The position numbers and the translations under genes were made by a program. Positions 37,843 to 45,953 of a stretch of DNA of 64,000 nt are shown piece by piece. Each line of letters starts with the position of its first letter. Position 1 is the stretch's first letter. This DNA is from Gammaproteobacteria bacterium (GTDB lineage Bacteria > Pseudomonadota > Gammaproteobacteria > DSM-19610): contig WGBO01000050.1 of the NCBI GenBank assembly GCA_015494295.1, positions 33,216-97,215 on the forward strand, in the 5' to 3' direction. The notes under the pieces are model-generated. The model searched no databases. It was not told the origin of the DNA and saw only the letters and a program-made list of their open reading frames with translations.

Positions 37843-38961
37843 ATGACCGCCGACCTGCCGGAACGGCTGTTGCCCCCCCGGGAGCACTACCGGGCCGCGC
37901 TGGCGGCCGGTGTTCTGCGCCAGGATCCTGCCCAGCAACGGGCCGTCGAGCGGCTCCATGCCCTGCACGGCGAACTGTTGTCGCCGCCGCCGGCGCCACC
38001 CTGGTGGGCGCGCTGGCTGGGCCGCCGCTGCGCGCCAGTGCGGGGCCTCTATCTGTGGGGCGGTCCCGGACGTGGCAAGACCTGGCTGATGGACGCGTTC
38101 TTCGACAGTCTTCCGTTTGCCGAAAAGCGGCGCGTTCACTTTCACCGTTTCATGCTGGAGATCCACTCGGCGCTGGACGCGTTGCCAAAAACGCCCGACC
38201 CCCTGGCGCGGGTGGCCGACCAGCTTGCCGGGCGTTTTCGCGTGTTGTGTGTCGACGAATTCCACGTCACGGATATTGCCGATGCCATGCTGCTCGCCGG
38301 CCTGCTGGAGGCCCTGTTCGACCGGGCGGTCACGCTGGTCGCCACCTCCAACATCGCGCCGCGCAGGCTCTATCACGAGGGTTTGCAGCGCGCCCGCTTC
38401 GAGCCGGCCATCGACCTGATCGAGCGGCATACCGAGGTGCTGGAACTGGACGGGGGGGAAGACTACCGGCTCGGCCTCCTGCAGGACGGGGGGACCTGCC
38501 TGGTGGGCAAGGCGGCCGGCCCGGCGCATGAATGGCTGGCGGGCCAGTTCGCGGCGCTGGCCGTGACGCGGCCGGAAACCGGGGCGGTGCTGCGCCTGGC
38601 CGGCCGCGAACTGCGCACCGTGGCGCGGGCCGACGATGTGATCTGGTTTTCCTTCGGGGAACTCTGCCTGCAGCCGCGCTCGGCGCGCGACTACCTGGAA
38701 CTGGCGCGCGAATGCCACACCCTGCTGCTGGAAGCCGTGCCGCGTCTGTCGGCGGACCTCGACGAGGGCGCGCGGCGTTTCATGCACCTGGTCGATGCAC
38801 TGTATGACCACGGTGTGAAACTGGTATGGACGGCGGAGGTGGCCCCGCACGTCCTGTACGGGGGGCGTCAACTGGCGCGGCCTTTCCGGCGCACCGCCAG
38901 CCGCCTGAGCGAGATGGCGAGCGAGGACTACCTGGCGCGGCCGCACCGGCCGCAAGCCTGA
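37843..38961 (+). CDS. zapE: Cell division ATPase ZapE (AFG1 family)
   Basis: A 372-residue AFG1-like P-loop ATPase. Walker A is LWGGPGRGKTWLMDAFF; RVHFHRFMLEIH follows; Walker B is VLCVDEFHVTDIADAMLL; sensor VATSNIAPRRLYHEGLQR and the C-terminal FRRTASRLSEMASEDYL complete the family pattern. E. coli ZapE associates with FtsZ and affects ring constriction; mitochondrial relatives assist turnover of respiratory subunits. It is close to, and likely co-transcribed with, the M16 protease. Confidence 0.93.
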   Translation: MTADLPERLLPPREHYRAALAAGVLRQDPAQQRAVERLHALHGELLSPPPAPPWWARWLGRRCAPVRGLYLWGGPGRGKTWLMDAFFDSLPFAEKRRVHFHRFMLEIHSALDALPKTPDPLARVADQLAGRFRVLCVDEFHVTDIADAMLLAGLLEALFDRAVTLVATSNIAPRRLYHEGLQRARFEPAIDLIERHTEVLELDGGEDYRLGLLQDGGTCLVGKAAGPAHEWLAGQFAALAVTRPETGAVLRLAGRELRTVARADDVIWFSFGELCLQPRSARDYLELARECHTLLLEAVPRLSADLDEGARRFMHLVDALYDHGVKLVWTAEVAPHVLYGGRQLARPFRRTASRLSEMASEDYLARPHRPQA

Positions 38962-38988
38962 CAGCCGCCGGCGGCAGTCGGTCGCCGA

Positions 38989-40254
38989 CTAGAAAATGCT
39001 TTCGGTGAAGGTGTCTTCCGGCGTGTCGGGGGCGCCAGGCCGTGGCCCTGTGACGGCTGCCGCGTCGAAACCGGCTTCAGGCTCCCCGGAAATATCGTCC
39101 GGCAGCGGTCCGGTGTCACTCGCGGCGGGCAGGTCCGCGCCTTGCGGCGCCTCAGGTGTCATGATCGGCGCGTGATGATCCGGCGTATCGATCCTGTCGA
39201 CCGCATCAACGGGTGTCACTGGTTCGGGCCGGGCTGTGTCCATGGTTTCTTCAAGTGTCCCGGTTTGCGTCCGGACATCGGGGATGGGCGGCGGCGCCAC
39301 GGGGGCGGGCGCCGTGTCGGCCGCCGAAGGCCGTACCGGTTCAAGCGCCGGAAGCGGCGGTGTGTGTGCTCCGGGGCCGGGCGTGGCAACGGGGGCTGCC
39401 GCCGGTTGCGAGGCGGCCGACCCTGGCGTGGCGGCGGGAACCGCGGGTTTCGCCGCACGCGGGGACTCCGTAACGGCTGGAGGGCTGGCTGGTCTGGCGG
39501 GTGCGACCACGGCCGCCGGAGGTGTCGGCTCGTGTGCCGGGCTGGTTTCCGGTGTGTCCATGCCGTTGCCGAGCAACAGCCAGGCGCCAGCGATGCCGGC
39601 CACGGCCCCCACCAGCAGCGAGGGCAGCAGCCAGTTGAGTGACCGTTCGTGGTCCGGGGCGGTCGTGTCGCGTTCGCGTTCGACGCGGGCGCGCTTCGCC
39701 GGCGAGTTCGAAGGGGCGGTTCGGCGTGAGTCGGCTTGCGTGTCCGGGCTGCCGGAGGCTGGCCGCGGCGTACTGGCGGCGCGGGCGTTCTTGCGCCGGT
39801 GCCGGGTCTTGTGTTCCAGGCCCAGCAGGCGGATCAGTTGTTCCGGCGGCAGCTCCATCGAGGGGTGCAGCGGGTTGAAGCTCAGTTGTCCGGCGGCCGG
39901 GGCGTCGGTCTTTCTGCGCGTCATCTGACACGGCTGGCCGGGATCGGCGACGCTGGCGCTCATGGCGCCCACCTTGCGCGCGCGCGGCGCCGGTCGGTGC
40001 AGGTTTTCGATATGCGCGGCCAGGCGCCGGGCCTGCACTGCCTCGGCGCGCAGCACCGCCATTTCATGTTCGGCGCGTTTGCGTTGTCGGTGTGCATCAG
40101 CTCGTTCAATGTCCTGTTTCCCGGTTTGTTCGCTGAGTTCGGTGTAGTGGCGCGCCCTGCGCTGGACCTGCTCCGCCTGGTCGCGGGATGCCGGGCGCGC
40201 GCCTCGGGGCGTTTTCGCCGGACTTGCCGATTGTCGCTTGTTCCAGATACCCAT
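38989..40254 (-). CDS. Single-pass membrane protein with Pro/Ala-rich periplasmic tail
   Basis: A 421-residue protein with no recognised domain. Residues 1-100 are highly charged and probably coiled (QAEQVQRRARHYTELSEQTG, AEHEMAVLRAEAVQARRLAA). Around 130-150 lies PLHPSMELPPEQLIRLLGLE. A single membrane helix (about 217-235, LLPSLLVGAVAGIAGAWLLL) is followed by a 185-residue low-complexity Pro/Ala/Thr tail. The layout mirrors the protein at 1-1776 without its FGE domain. Composition makes functional inference unsafe. Confidence 0.7.
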   Translation of the reverse strand: MGIWNKRQSASPAKTPRGARPASRDQAEQVQRRARHYTELSEQTGKQDIERADAHRQRKRAEHEMAVLRAEAVQARRLAAHIENLHRPAPRARKVGAMSASVADPGQPCQMTRRKTDAPAAGQLSFNPLHPSMELPPEQLIRLLGLEHKTRHRRKNARAASTPRPASGSPDTQADSRRTAPSNSPAKRARVERERDTTAPDHERSLNWLLPSLLVGAVAGIAGAWLLLGNGMDTPETSPAHEPTPPAAVVAPARPASPPAVTESPRAAKPAVPAATPGSAASQPAAAPVATPGPGAHTPPLPALEPVRPSAADTAPAPVAPPPIPDVRTQTGTLEETMDTARPEPVTPVDAVDRIDTPDHHAPIMTPEAPQGADLPAASDTGPLPDDISGEPEAGFDAAAVTGPRPGAPDTPEDTFTESIF

Positions 40255-40478
40255 GGCCGCACTGCTGTTGACTCAGCACGGGTTAGCGTCAAATTGACGA
40301 TTTTGTTGAGGCGTGCCGGGAGTTTGCATCGCTCGGAGGCCGAAAAACCCGACCTGTGTCACAAACGCTGAGGATAGCGTTTGTCGCGCCGTTACCCTTG
40401 AAACCGGGACAAGCGGCTACACTTGAAGCGACAAAGGTATGAAAACTCGTGGACGAACGGGAAGGGTGGAGACGCCAG

Positions 40479-40913
40479 ATGCGCAGTTATATACGTCATC
40501 CGTCTGACATTCCAATTGAATATCAAGTGGATACCGATGAGCCGCGAGCCGGGCGGGAGCGCCTGAACAATATCGGCAACGGCGGCTTGTCGTTTTCGTC
40601 GCGGCGCGCGCTGGCGGTGGGCTCCGTGATCGTCATCCGTATCTCGCACTTGCAGCCGGCGTTCGAGATTCGCGGCGAGGTGGCCTGGTGCCGTCCGGAA
40701 GGCGAGGGTTACGCCATCGGCGTTTCGTTTCTCGAAGCCGACGACCGTTTCCGCGTGCGGATGGTGGAGCAGGTCTGCCACATCGAGCACTACAAGGCCG
40801 AGGTGCTGGCCAACGAGGGGCGTGCCCTGAGCGGCGAGCAGGCCGCGCGCGAATGGATCAGCCGCTATGCCGGCAGCTTTCCGGTGCTGGACAGCGAGGA
40901 GGAAACCGGGTAA
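40479..40913 (+). CDS. PilZ domain protein
   Basis: A 144-residue protein with a PilZ-type beta-barrel. RSYIRHPSDIPIEYQVD is the N-terminal switch region and LNNIGNGGLSFSSRRAL replaces the usual (D/N)xSxxG box with N-I-G-N-G-G. The RxxxR motif is reduced to a single clear R-H-P, so c-di-GMP binding is uncertain. WCRPEGEGYAIGVSFLEAD closes the barrel. ATG 40479 has GGAG seven bases upstream; GTG 40449 would add ten residues. It stands alone before a secreted protein. Confidence 0.82.
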   Translation: MRSYIRHPSDIPIEYQVDTDEPRAGRERLNNIGNGGLSFSSRRALAVGSVIVIRISHLQPAFEIRGEVAWCRPEGEGYAIGVSFLEADDRFRVRMVEQVCHIEHYKAEVLANEGRALSGEQAAREWISRYAGSFPVLDSEEETG

Positions 40914-40998
40914 TGCCGGCTTGTGGCCGTGGCTGGCGCGGCGATACACTGGCCGCGGCCGTGTTTTGACCAACAACAATCACACCAGGGTGTATGTC

Positions 40999-41679
40999 AT
41001 GAAAATTGCGAAACATTTGGGGATCGGGGCGGTACTGGCGGTGGCCTTGTCGGGGGGTGTGGCGCCGGCTTCGGCGGCGGAGCGCTGGCTGGAGGTCAGG
41101 GTGGTCGACAGGCAGTCCGGCGCGGCGCTCGAGAATGCCGCCGTTTGCCTGGGAACAAGCGCGCGCCCCGACCAGTTCGGCGCCCGCCGCACCGGCAACG
41201 GTGGCGCTGTGCGTTTCGAGGGCCTGCCCCTGAACAGTATCGAGCTGATCGCCGCGCGGCGTGGTTACCAGGGGCGGCGGCAGACGCTCGAACCGTTGCC
41301 GGGCAACCGCGTGGTGGTCGTAAAGCTGGCGCCGGGCGGGGGCGGGCCGGTGTGCCGGGCGCCGGAGCAGGGCGCCGAGGCGCAGGCCGCGCCGGAACTC
41401 GAGATCACGGATGTGCAGGTGGCGCGGTCGCCGTCGGCGTCCGGTGAATGGCTGCTCTCGCTGCGGGTGTCCGGCGAGGCCAACCAGGTGCGCATCGCCG
41501 CCTCGGCGGATTTCAAGGACGCGCAATGGCAACCCCTGCAGGCCGAGAACCGTTTCCGGGCCGGGTCGGGCGCGCCGGTCCGGCAACTGTACGTACAGGT
41601 GCGCCGGCATGTGCAGACCGACGGCGCGAGCATCGAGGTGGTGTCGCCGGTCCGGGTCGCGGCGGTGCGCGGCCGCTAG
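40999..41679 (+). CDS. Secreted protein with carboxypeptidase-regulatory-like (Ig-like) domain
   Basis: A 226-residue exported protein with a signal peptide (MKIAKHLGIGAVLAVALSGG, cleaved near ASA-AER). Residues 30-110 look like a transthyretin/CarboxypepD_reg-type beta sandwich: LEVRVVDRQSGAALENAAVC, then GAVRFEGLPLNSIELIAARR. The rest is beta-rich and unassigned. Cysteines 47 and 116 or so could form a disulfide. ATG 40999 follows AGGG. Function unknown. Confidence 0.7.
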   Translation: MKIAKHLGIGAVLAVALSGGVAPASAAERWLEVRVVDRQSGAALENAAVCLGTSARPDQFGARRTGNGGAVRFEGLPLNSIELIAARRGYQGRRQTLEPLPGNRVVVVKLAPGGGGPVCRAPEQGAEAQAAPELEITDVQVARSPSASGEWLLSLRVSGEANQVRIAASADFKDAQWQPLQAENRFRAGSGAPVRQLYVQVRRHVQTDGASIEVVSPVRVAAVRGR

Positions 41680-41684
41680 CGATT

Positions 41685-41903
41685 TCAGGCGTCGAGATCG
41701 GGAATCAGGCGGCTCTGGATGAGTTCGATGCTGTCCTTGAGCCGCAGCTTGCGCATCTTCAGACGCTTGAGCTGGAGCTGGTCCGGGTAATCCGATTCGA
41801 TCAGGTGGTGAATGACGTCGTCGAGGTCGCGGTGTTCCAGGCGCAAGGCTTCCAGCTTGCGCCGCAGGTTCTCGATTTCCTCGCTGGTCAGTTGACTGTT
41901 GAT
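41685..41903 (-). CDS. DUF465/YdcH-like small coiled-coil protein with apparent ATC start
   Basis: A 72-residue helical protein read on the minus strand: LRRKLEALRLEHRDLDDVI, DQLQLKRLKMRKLRLKDSI and SRLIPDLDA are the DUF465 (YdcH) pattern. The frame contains no ATG, GTG or TTG between the preceding in-frame stop and the conserved region. A good ribosome site (AAAGAGG, 41918-41912) is placed 8 bases before an ATC codon at 41903, which I take as the start. A sequencing error or a CTG start further upstream are alternatives. It lies 44 bases after the cyclic-nucleotide/rhodanese gene. Function unknown. Confidence 0.7.
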   Translation of the reverse strand: MNSQLTSEEIENLRRKLEALRLEHRDLDDVIHHLIESDYPDQLQLKRLKMRKLRLKDSIELIQSRLIPDLDA

Positions 41904-41947
41904 GTCCGGGTCCTCTTTGCGGGCTGACCCGGTTGCCGGTTCAGCCG

Positions 41948-43045
41948 TCAGGCGCTGGCCACGCGTGCCGCGGGCTCGGCGACTTCATCCTCGGTTGCCA
42001 CGGTTTCGAACGGCCAGTCCCGGATACCCCCTTCCAGGCTGACCACGTCAAACTGGTTCTGGGCGAGGATCAGGGTGGCGACAGCACTGCGTCCGCCCGC
42101 GTGACAGTACACAATATACCGCTCATCGGGGTCGAGTTCATCCATGCGGTTGCGGAGTTCGTAGAGCGGGATCAGGATGGCGCCGGGAATGTGGTGGTCG
42201 TCGAACTCCTCGGCGTAGCGCACGTCGATGAGTTTGTAGCCTGTTTCCGCCATGGTCTTGGCGACGTTCGGGTGTACGGTCTTGATCAGCGGGTTGCGGA
42301 TCATGTCGTCGAAGGCTTCGTGGTTGAGCGCCAGCAGCGTGCAGTCGCTGGTGGCGACCACGGTTTCGCTACGCCGGTTGCCGGATATCAACGCCTCGCA
42401 GCCGAACGCGTCGCCCTCGCCGAGGTCGGCCACCTTGGTGGGTTTGTCGTCGTACAGACCCATCTGGTAGGTTTCGGCCGTGCCCTTGCTGATGATGTAA
42501 TAGGCGTCGCCTTCCTCGCCCATGGTGATAATGTTCTCGCCCGCCTTGACCTCGACGATTTCCATGCGCTTGAACGCGGTTTCGATCACTTCCAGCGGCA
42601 GGCGCCGGAACACCAGCGAATTGCGCACCAGTTCCAGGCGTTCGTGGAGTTCGGCGTCGCTTTCCTCGCTGAGGTGGACCACTTCGTCCCAGGCGATAAG
42701 GTTGTCCAGCATTTCCCGGTCGGCGTGGCAGATGATGGAGTCGGCACGCGCGATGATGGTGGCGGTGGCCGGTGCGCTGGGCAGCACGAAGGGCTTGCTG
42801 CGCGTGTCTTCCGGTCCCGTGAACGAGCGTACCGATCCGCACTGGATCACCTCCAGGCTGCCTTCCACCACGTACAGGTAGTCGTTGGCCTGGCCGCCGC
42901 GGATTTGCAGGATCTCGCCTTCGCGCAATTCCACGAAGCGGACGATATTGACGACTTCGGAAAGGCGTTCTTTCGATAACAGGGTGAACGGCATGTAGTT
43001 CGAGGACAGGTTGTCCAGCACGCGTTCCATTTTTACGCTCATCAT
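41948..43045 (-). CDS. Tandem cyclic-nucleotide-binding and rhodanese fusion protein
   Basis: A 365-residue protein with three domains: a degenerate cyclic-nucleotide-binding domain (about 15-120, VELREGEILQIRGGQANDYL), a second one (about 145-255, VEVKAGENIITMGEEGDAYY and GEGDAFGCEALISGNRRSET) and a C-terminal rhodanese (about 270-350, KLIDVRYAEEFDDHHIPGAI) with catalytic Cys in YIVYCHAGGRSA. The second domain has a phosphate cassette (GCEALISGNRR) lacking the usual Arg-Ser pair order, so ligand binding is uncertain. ATG 43045 follows GGAG. No DNA-binding domain; function unknown. Confidence 0.85.
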   Translation of the reverse strand: MMSVKMERVLDNLSSNYMPFTLLSKERLSEVVNIVRFVELREGEILQIRGGQANDYLYVVEGSLEVIQCGSVRSFTGPEDTRSKPFVLPSAPATATIIARADSIICHADREMLDNLIAWDEVVHLSEESDAELHERLELVRNSLVFRRLPLEVIETAFKRMEIVEVKAGENIITMGEEGDAYYIISKGTAETYQMGLYDDKPTKVADLGEGDAFGCEALISGNRRSETVVATSDCTLLALNHEAFDDMIRNPLIKTVHPNVAKTMAETGYKLIDVRYAEEFDDHHIPGAILIPLYELRNRMDELDPDERYIVYCHAGGRSAVATLILAQNQFDVVSLEGGIRDWPFETVATEDEVAEPAARVASA

Positions 43046-43190
43046 GATGGTGTTCTCCACGGGCGTCTGGGTTGGTCGCCTGGCTTGTATCGAGCCGGTG
43101 GGCAGGATGTGTCCGGGGCGAGTCCGCCGGGGGCAGTCCAGGGTGTATCGGATACTATGTCGGAAGGTGGGAGCGGGGCTTTAGCGGATT

Positions 43191-43646
43191 TCAGCGTTTC
43201 GCGTGGGGCCGCCGCCGGCCCTGGAAGCGGGTGACGGTCTTGACGATTTCCTGGTAGGGCAGCGCCTCGATGGCGCCGAAGCGTTCGATGGCGCGCACGG
43301 TGAGGGCCGCGATGTCGCTCACTTCCGCCTCCGGCGCGTCGGGGACGAGGATTTTCTGCAGGCCCAGCAGTCCGCCGTTCTGCACCTTGATTTCCTTGGC
43401 GTGCGGCAGTTCCCCGCCGGTGCCGGTGAGCTTGAGGGCGAAGCGTGAGTTTTCGCGCAACAGGTGCAGCAGTTGCCTGCAACGCACATGGGCCTCGGCC
43501 GCGTTGCAGGCAATACCCTCACGGTCGGCGAGGTAGAAACGGGACGAGCAGCTACAGTGACAGCGGCGCGTCAGCACCGCTTTCTCGAAGACGCAACGGC
43601 GTTCGTTGACCGCCTTGTAGGTGGAGCGGTACTGGTCTTCTTCCAT
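43191..43646 (-). CDS. Cysteine-rich conserved hypothetical protein
   Basis: A 151-residue protein with six cysteines at 18, 29, 31, 33, 47 and 56, including a C-H-C-S-C run (RRCHCSCSSRFYLADREGIA). The remainder is helical and basic (LLHLLRENSRFALKLTG). The cysteine spacing suggests a metal or iron-sulfur site, but I know of no characterised relative. It starts 9 bases after the stop of the gene at 43656 and is likely the end of the operon that begins with the DUF481 gene at 45319. Confidence 0.68.
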   Translation of the reverse strand: MEEDQYRSTYKAVNERRCVFEKAVLTRRCHCSCSSRFYLADREGIACNAAEAHVRCRQLLHLLRENSRFALKLTGTGGELPHAKEIKVQNGGLLGLQKILVPDAPEAEVSDIAALTVRAIERFGAIEALPYQEIVKTVTRFQGRRRPHAKR

Positions 43647-43655
43647 GCGCGCGGG

Positions 43656-43895
43656 TTATTTTTCCCACTCGCGCAGTATGGGTGCCTCGCGTTTTTCCAT
43701 TAGTTGCTCTTCGGCTTCCAGTTCACTGGCGGCGAACATGACCTTGATCTGGGCATTGTCGTCCGGGGACAGCCCGGCGCGCAGCTTGCGGGCAAAGGTC
43801 TTGGCTTCCTTGAAGCTGTCGAACTGGTCGAGCTTTTCCAGGGTGCTCAACAGATTGGTCGGGCCGGGCAGGATCTTGTATACGAAATAGGGCAT
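43656..43895 (-). CDS. Small conserved hypothetical protein (79 aa)
   Basis: A 79-residue protein, MPYFVYKILPGPTNLLSTLE, then FDSFKEAKTFARKLRAGL and MFAASELEAEEQLMEKREAP. It looks like a small alpha/beta fold with an acidic helix. The start ATG at 43895 lacks a clear ribosome site; a longer in-frame frame exists but reads as shadow sequence. It is tightly followed by the cysteine-rich gene, an arrangement that suggests a functional pair. Function unknown. Confidence 0.65.
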   Translation of the reverse strand: MPYFVYKILPGPTNLLSTLEKLDQFDSFKEAKTFARKLRAGLSPDDNAQIKVMFAASELEAEEQLMEKREAPILREWEK

Positions 43896-43992
43896 GTTGT
43901 TGTCACACTTGTTTGTGAAGACGGACGGAGAAATGCGTCCGCGGGTTCGGAGTCGCGAATTGGCCACAGTATAGCAAGCCAGATAAAGATCC

Positions 43993-44313
43993 TCACAAGC
44001 CCACTTGTTCCACGTGGTTTCCCAGCATGATGACGAAGCCTGTGCGGCGTTCCATGCCGTCCTCGCTGTAGGCGAACAGGAAGGTGCGCCGCAGCGCCAC
44101 GCGGCCGCCGGGCAGGCGCGCCATGCCGATGTTGCGGAACGCAACGCTGCCGTCGAGCAGTTGCAGTTGTTGCTGGCGGCAGGCCTCGCGTGCCGCGCGC
44201 GCCGCCGTTTCCCGCGCCAGCAGGCTGTTTTGCCACAACCACGCCAGCAGACCGAGCGCGATGAGCAGCAGAATGCCGGATTCGCCGCTCAAGCTACCAG
44301 TCGTAACCCACAC
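43993..44313 (-). CDS. DUF3301-family membrane-anchored protein
   Basis: A 106-residue protein with one N-terminal membrane helix (GILLLIALGLLAWLWQNSLL) and a soluble C-terminus (QQLQLLDGSVAFRNIGMARL, RTFLFAYSEDGMERRTGFVI, MLGNHVEQV) matching DUF3301. The start is uncertain: GTG 44313 overlaps the end of the DUF481 gene by 20 bases, while TTG 44292 would give a non-overlapping, more typical N-terminus. Role unknown. Confidence 0.75.
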   Translation of the reverse strand: MWVTTGSLSGESGILLLIALGLLAWLWQNSLLARETAARAAREACRQQQLQLLDGSVAFRNIGMARLPGGRVALRRTFLFAYSEDGMERRTGFVIMLGNHVEQVGL

Positions 44314-45319
44314 CCAGGCGGTAGGTGTGATCCATGCTGCTGGTGTCTTCGGCGGGGGAGCGGTCCCAGTCCAGGTCGTATTCGGCCGATGCGGTGAGCC
44401 CGGCGGCGATGGGCACGCGAATGCCGGTCCTGGCCTTGACGATCAGATTGTCTGAACTGTCGAGCCCCTGGTTGCCGCGGTGGCGGTGGAAGAAGGTGGC
44501 GCGGTCGCCCGGCAACGCCTGCTCCCAGTTCAGGCCCCAGTTGAAGCCGGCGTAACGGTCATCCTCGTCGACGATGAAGCGCGTGTCCGTGTAGCTGAGA
44601 CCGGCCTCCAGGGAGAGACGCAGTTCGTCGCTGTCGAAAAACTGGTAACCGGAACCGGCCGACACCACGCTCCGCAGGTCGATATCGCGGAACGGATCCT
44701 GCTCGAAGGCGGTGCCGATAAAACCGAACCAGCGTTCGTGGAAGAAATGATCGTATTTTCCGCCCAACTGGTATTGCTCCTTGGTGAGACGGTTGTCGGC
44801 GTGTTCGCGCGCCAGCATGGCGTCCAGGGTGACGCGGTTGATGTTCTTCTTTTCGATCACCATGTGGGTGCCGACGTTAAGCTTGTCGGTGTCGGTGTTA
44901 CCGGTCTTCAGTTCGCCGGACAGTGTGACGTTGCCGCGCCACTCGTAGCGGGGCGGTTGTTCCGACGCCACGGGCGCCATGGCGGCGATGGCTTCGAGGC
45001 CGTCGATGCGGATGCGTTGCCGGTCGGTGGTTTCGATGACCGGTCGACCGCTGTCGTCGCTGCCCAGCGTACCCTCGAAGCTGCGGTCGTCGTGCAGACG
45101 GATGCGTAGTGGCCTGTCGGTGGACAGGCCGACGAGGTCGGCGCGCCGGATGGTGATTTTCCCGCCCCAGGCGGTTTCCATGACGACCGCGTCCATGGTC
45201 TGTTCGAGTAGCGTGCCGGATACCCGGTCGCCGTTGCCGAGGACGGCCTGGTCGGCGCCCGCCAGGGCGCAGGAAAGGAGGCCGGTCAGCACGATGGTCA
45301 GTCGTGGCAGCGTATTCAA
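44294..45319 (-). CDS. DUF481 outer-membrane beta-barrel protein (YdiY-like)
   Basis: A 341-residue protein with a signal peptide (TIVLTGLLSCALAGA). An N-terminal SH3-like region (GDRVSGTLLEQTMDAVVMET, KITIRRADLVGLST) precedes a DUF481 barrel beginning YEWRGNVTLSGELKTGNTDT and ending in an aromatic strand TYRLGVGYDW, typical of outer-membrane insertion. E. coli YdiY, a salt-induced protein, is a relative. No transport function is established. Confidence 0.85.
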   Translation of the reverse strand: MNTLPRLTIVLTGLLSCALAGADQAVLGNGDRVSGTLLEQTMDAVVMETAWGGKITIRRADLVGLSTDRPLRIRLHDDRSFEGTLGSDDSGRPVIETTDRQRIRIDGLEAIAAMAPVASEQPPRYEWRGNVTLSGELKTGNTDTDKLNVGTHMVIEKKNINRVTLDAMLAREHADNRLTKEQYQLGGKYDHFFHERWFGFIGTAFEQDPFRDIDLRSVVSAGSGYQFFDSDELRLSLEAGLSYTDTRFIVDEDDRYAGFNWGLNWEQALPGDRATFFHRHRGNQGLDSSDNLIVKARTGIRVPIAAGLTASAEYDLDWDRSPAEDTSSMDHTYRLGVGYDW

Positions 45320-45510
45320 AACGTCGTGTCCTGTGTTGTTGTGGAAGTTGCTCCGGCCGCCGGGCTGCGGAGAGCGCGGAGTCTATCACAGCGCCCCGCG
45401 CCGGCGGCGCACCCGGGGTTTTCCCTGTGTTTTGCGGGGGTAAGCACGGCGTTCGCCGCCGGCGGGCGTGCTACACTTGCCCCTGTTCACAAGAAATCAG
45501 GGCAGTAATC

Positions 45511-45915
45511 ATGTCTGACATGACAGAAGACGAACGCATCCAGCTCACCCGAGGTGTGCTGGAAATGCTGGACGGATGGGGTATCAGTGGCAGCGACCAG
45601 TTGGCATTGCTCGGTTTGAAGGATGTTCCGGCCCGGGAAATCAGGAAGTTACGTGAAAACCGTCCGCTTCCGGACGACCCCGAGGTCATGCAGCGGGTTG
45701 AGCACCTGATTTGTATTGCCGATGCGTTGCGCACCACCTACCCGTTCAGCAAGCGCATGGGGCGCCTGTGGATGAACAAGCCGAACCGCAAGTTCCGGCA
45801 GCGCACGCCGGTGGCGACCATGGTCGAAGACGGCCTGGTGGGGCTGGTGTCGGTGCGTTCCTACCTCGACTGTTCCTACAGTTGGGAAATCACCACGACC
45901 CCCGGCGGCGCCTGA
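45511..45915 (+). CDS. Xre/MbcA/ParS-type antitoxin, orphan
   Basis: A 134-residue protein with an N-terminal helix-turn-helix-like region (LGLKDVPAREIRKLRENRPL) and the C-terminal MbcA/ParS/Xre toxin-binding domain (MGRLWMNKPNRKFRQRTPVA, then MVEDGLVGLVSVRSYLDC). Members usually neutralise a RES-domain toxin encoded next to them. No RES protein follows; the next gene, 38 bases on, is a different cysteine-rich protein. It may be a solitary regulator or pair with a non-RES partner. Confidence 0.8.
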   Translation: MSDMTEDERIQLTRGVLEMLDGWGISGSDQLALLGLKDVPAREIRKLRENRPLPDDPEVMQRVEHLICIADALRTTYPFSKRMGRLWMNKPNRKFRQRTPVATMVEDGLVGLVSVRSYLDCSYSWEITTTPGGA

Positions 45916-45953
45916 CACGTTGCTGACGGCGGCCTGCCGTCGCCGTTGCACGC

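Noticed and set aside
38976..38990. AGTCGG/CCGACT stem between zapE and the convergent gene
   Set aside because: Short, overlaps a stop codon, and lacks a T tract on either strand.
39236..39928. A Gly/Ala/Ser-rich plus-strand frame opposite the 38989-40254 gene
   Set aside because: It is the complement of a Pro/Ala-rich region, has no ribosome site, and no family features.
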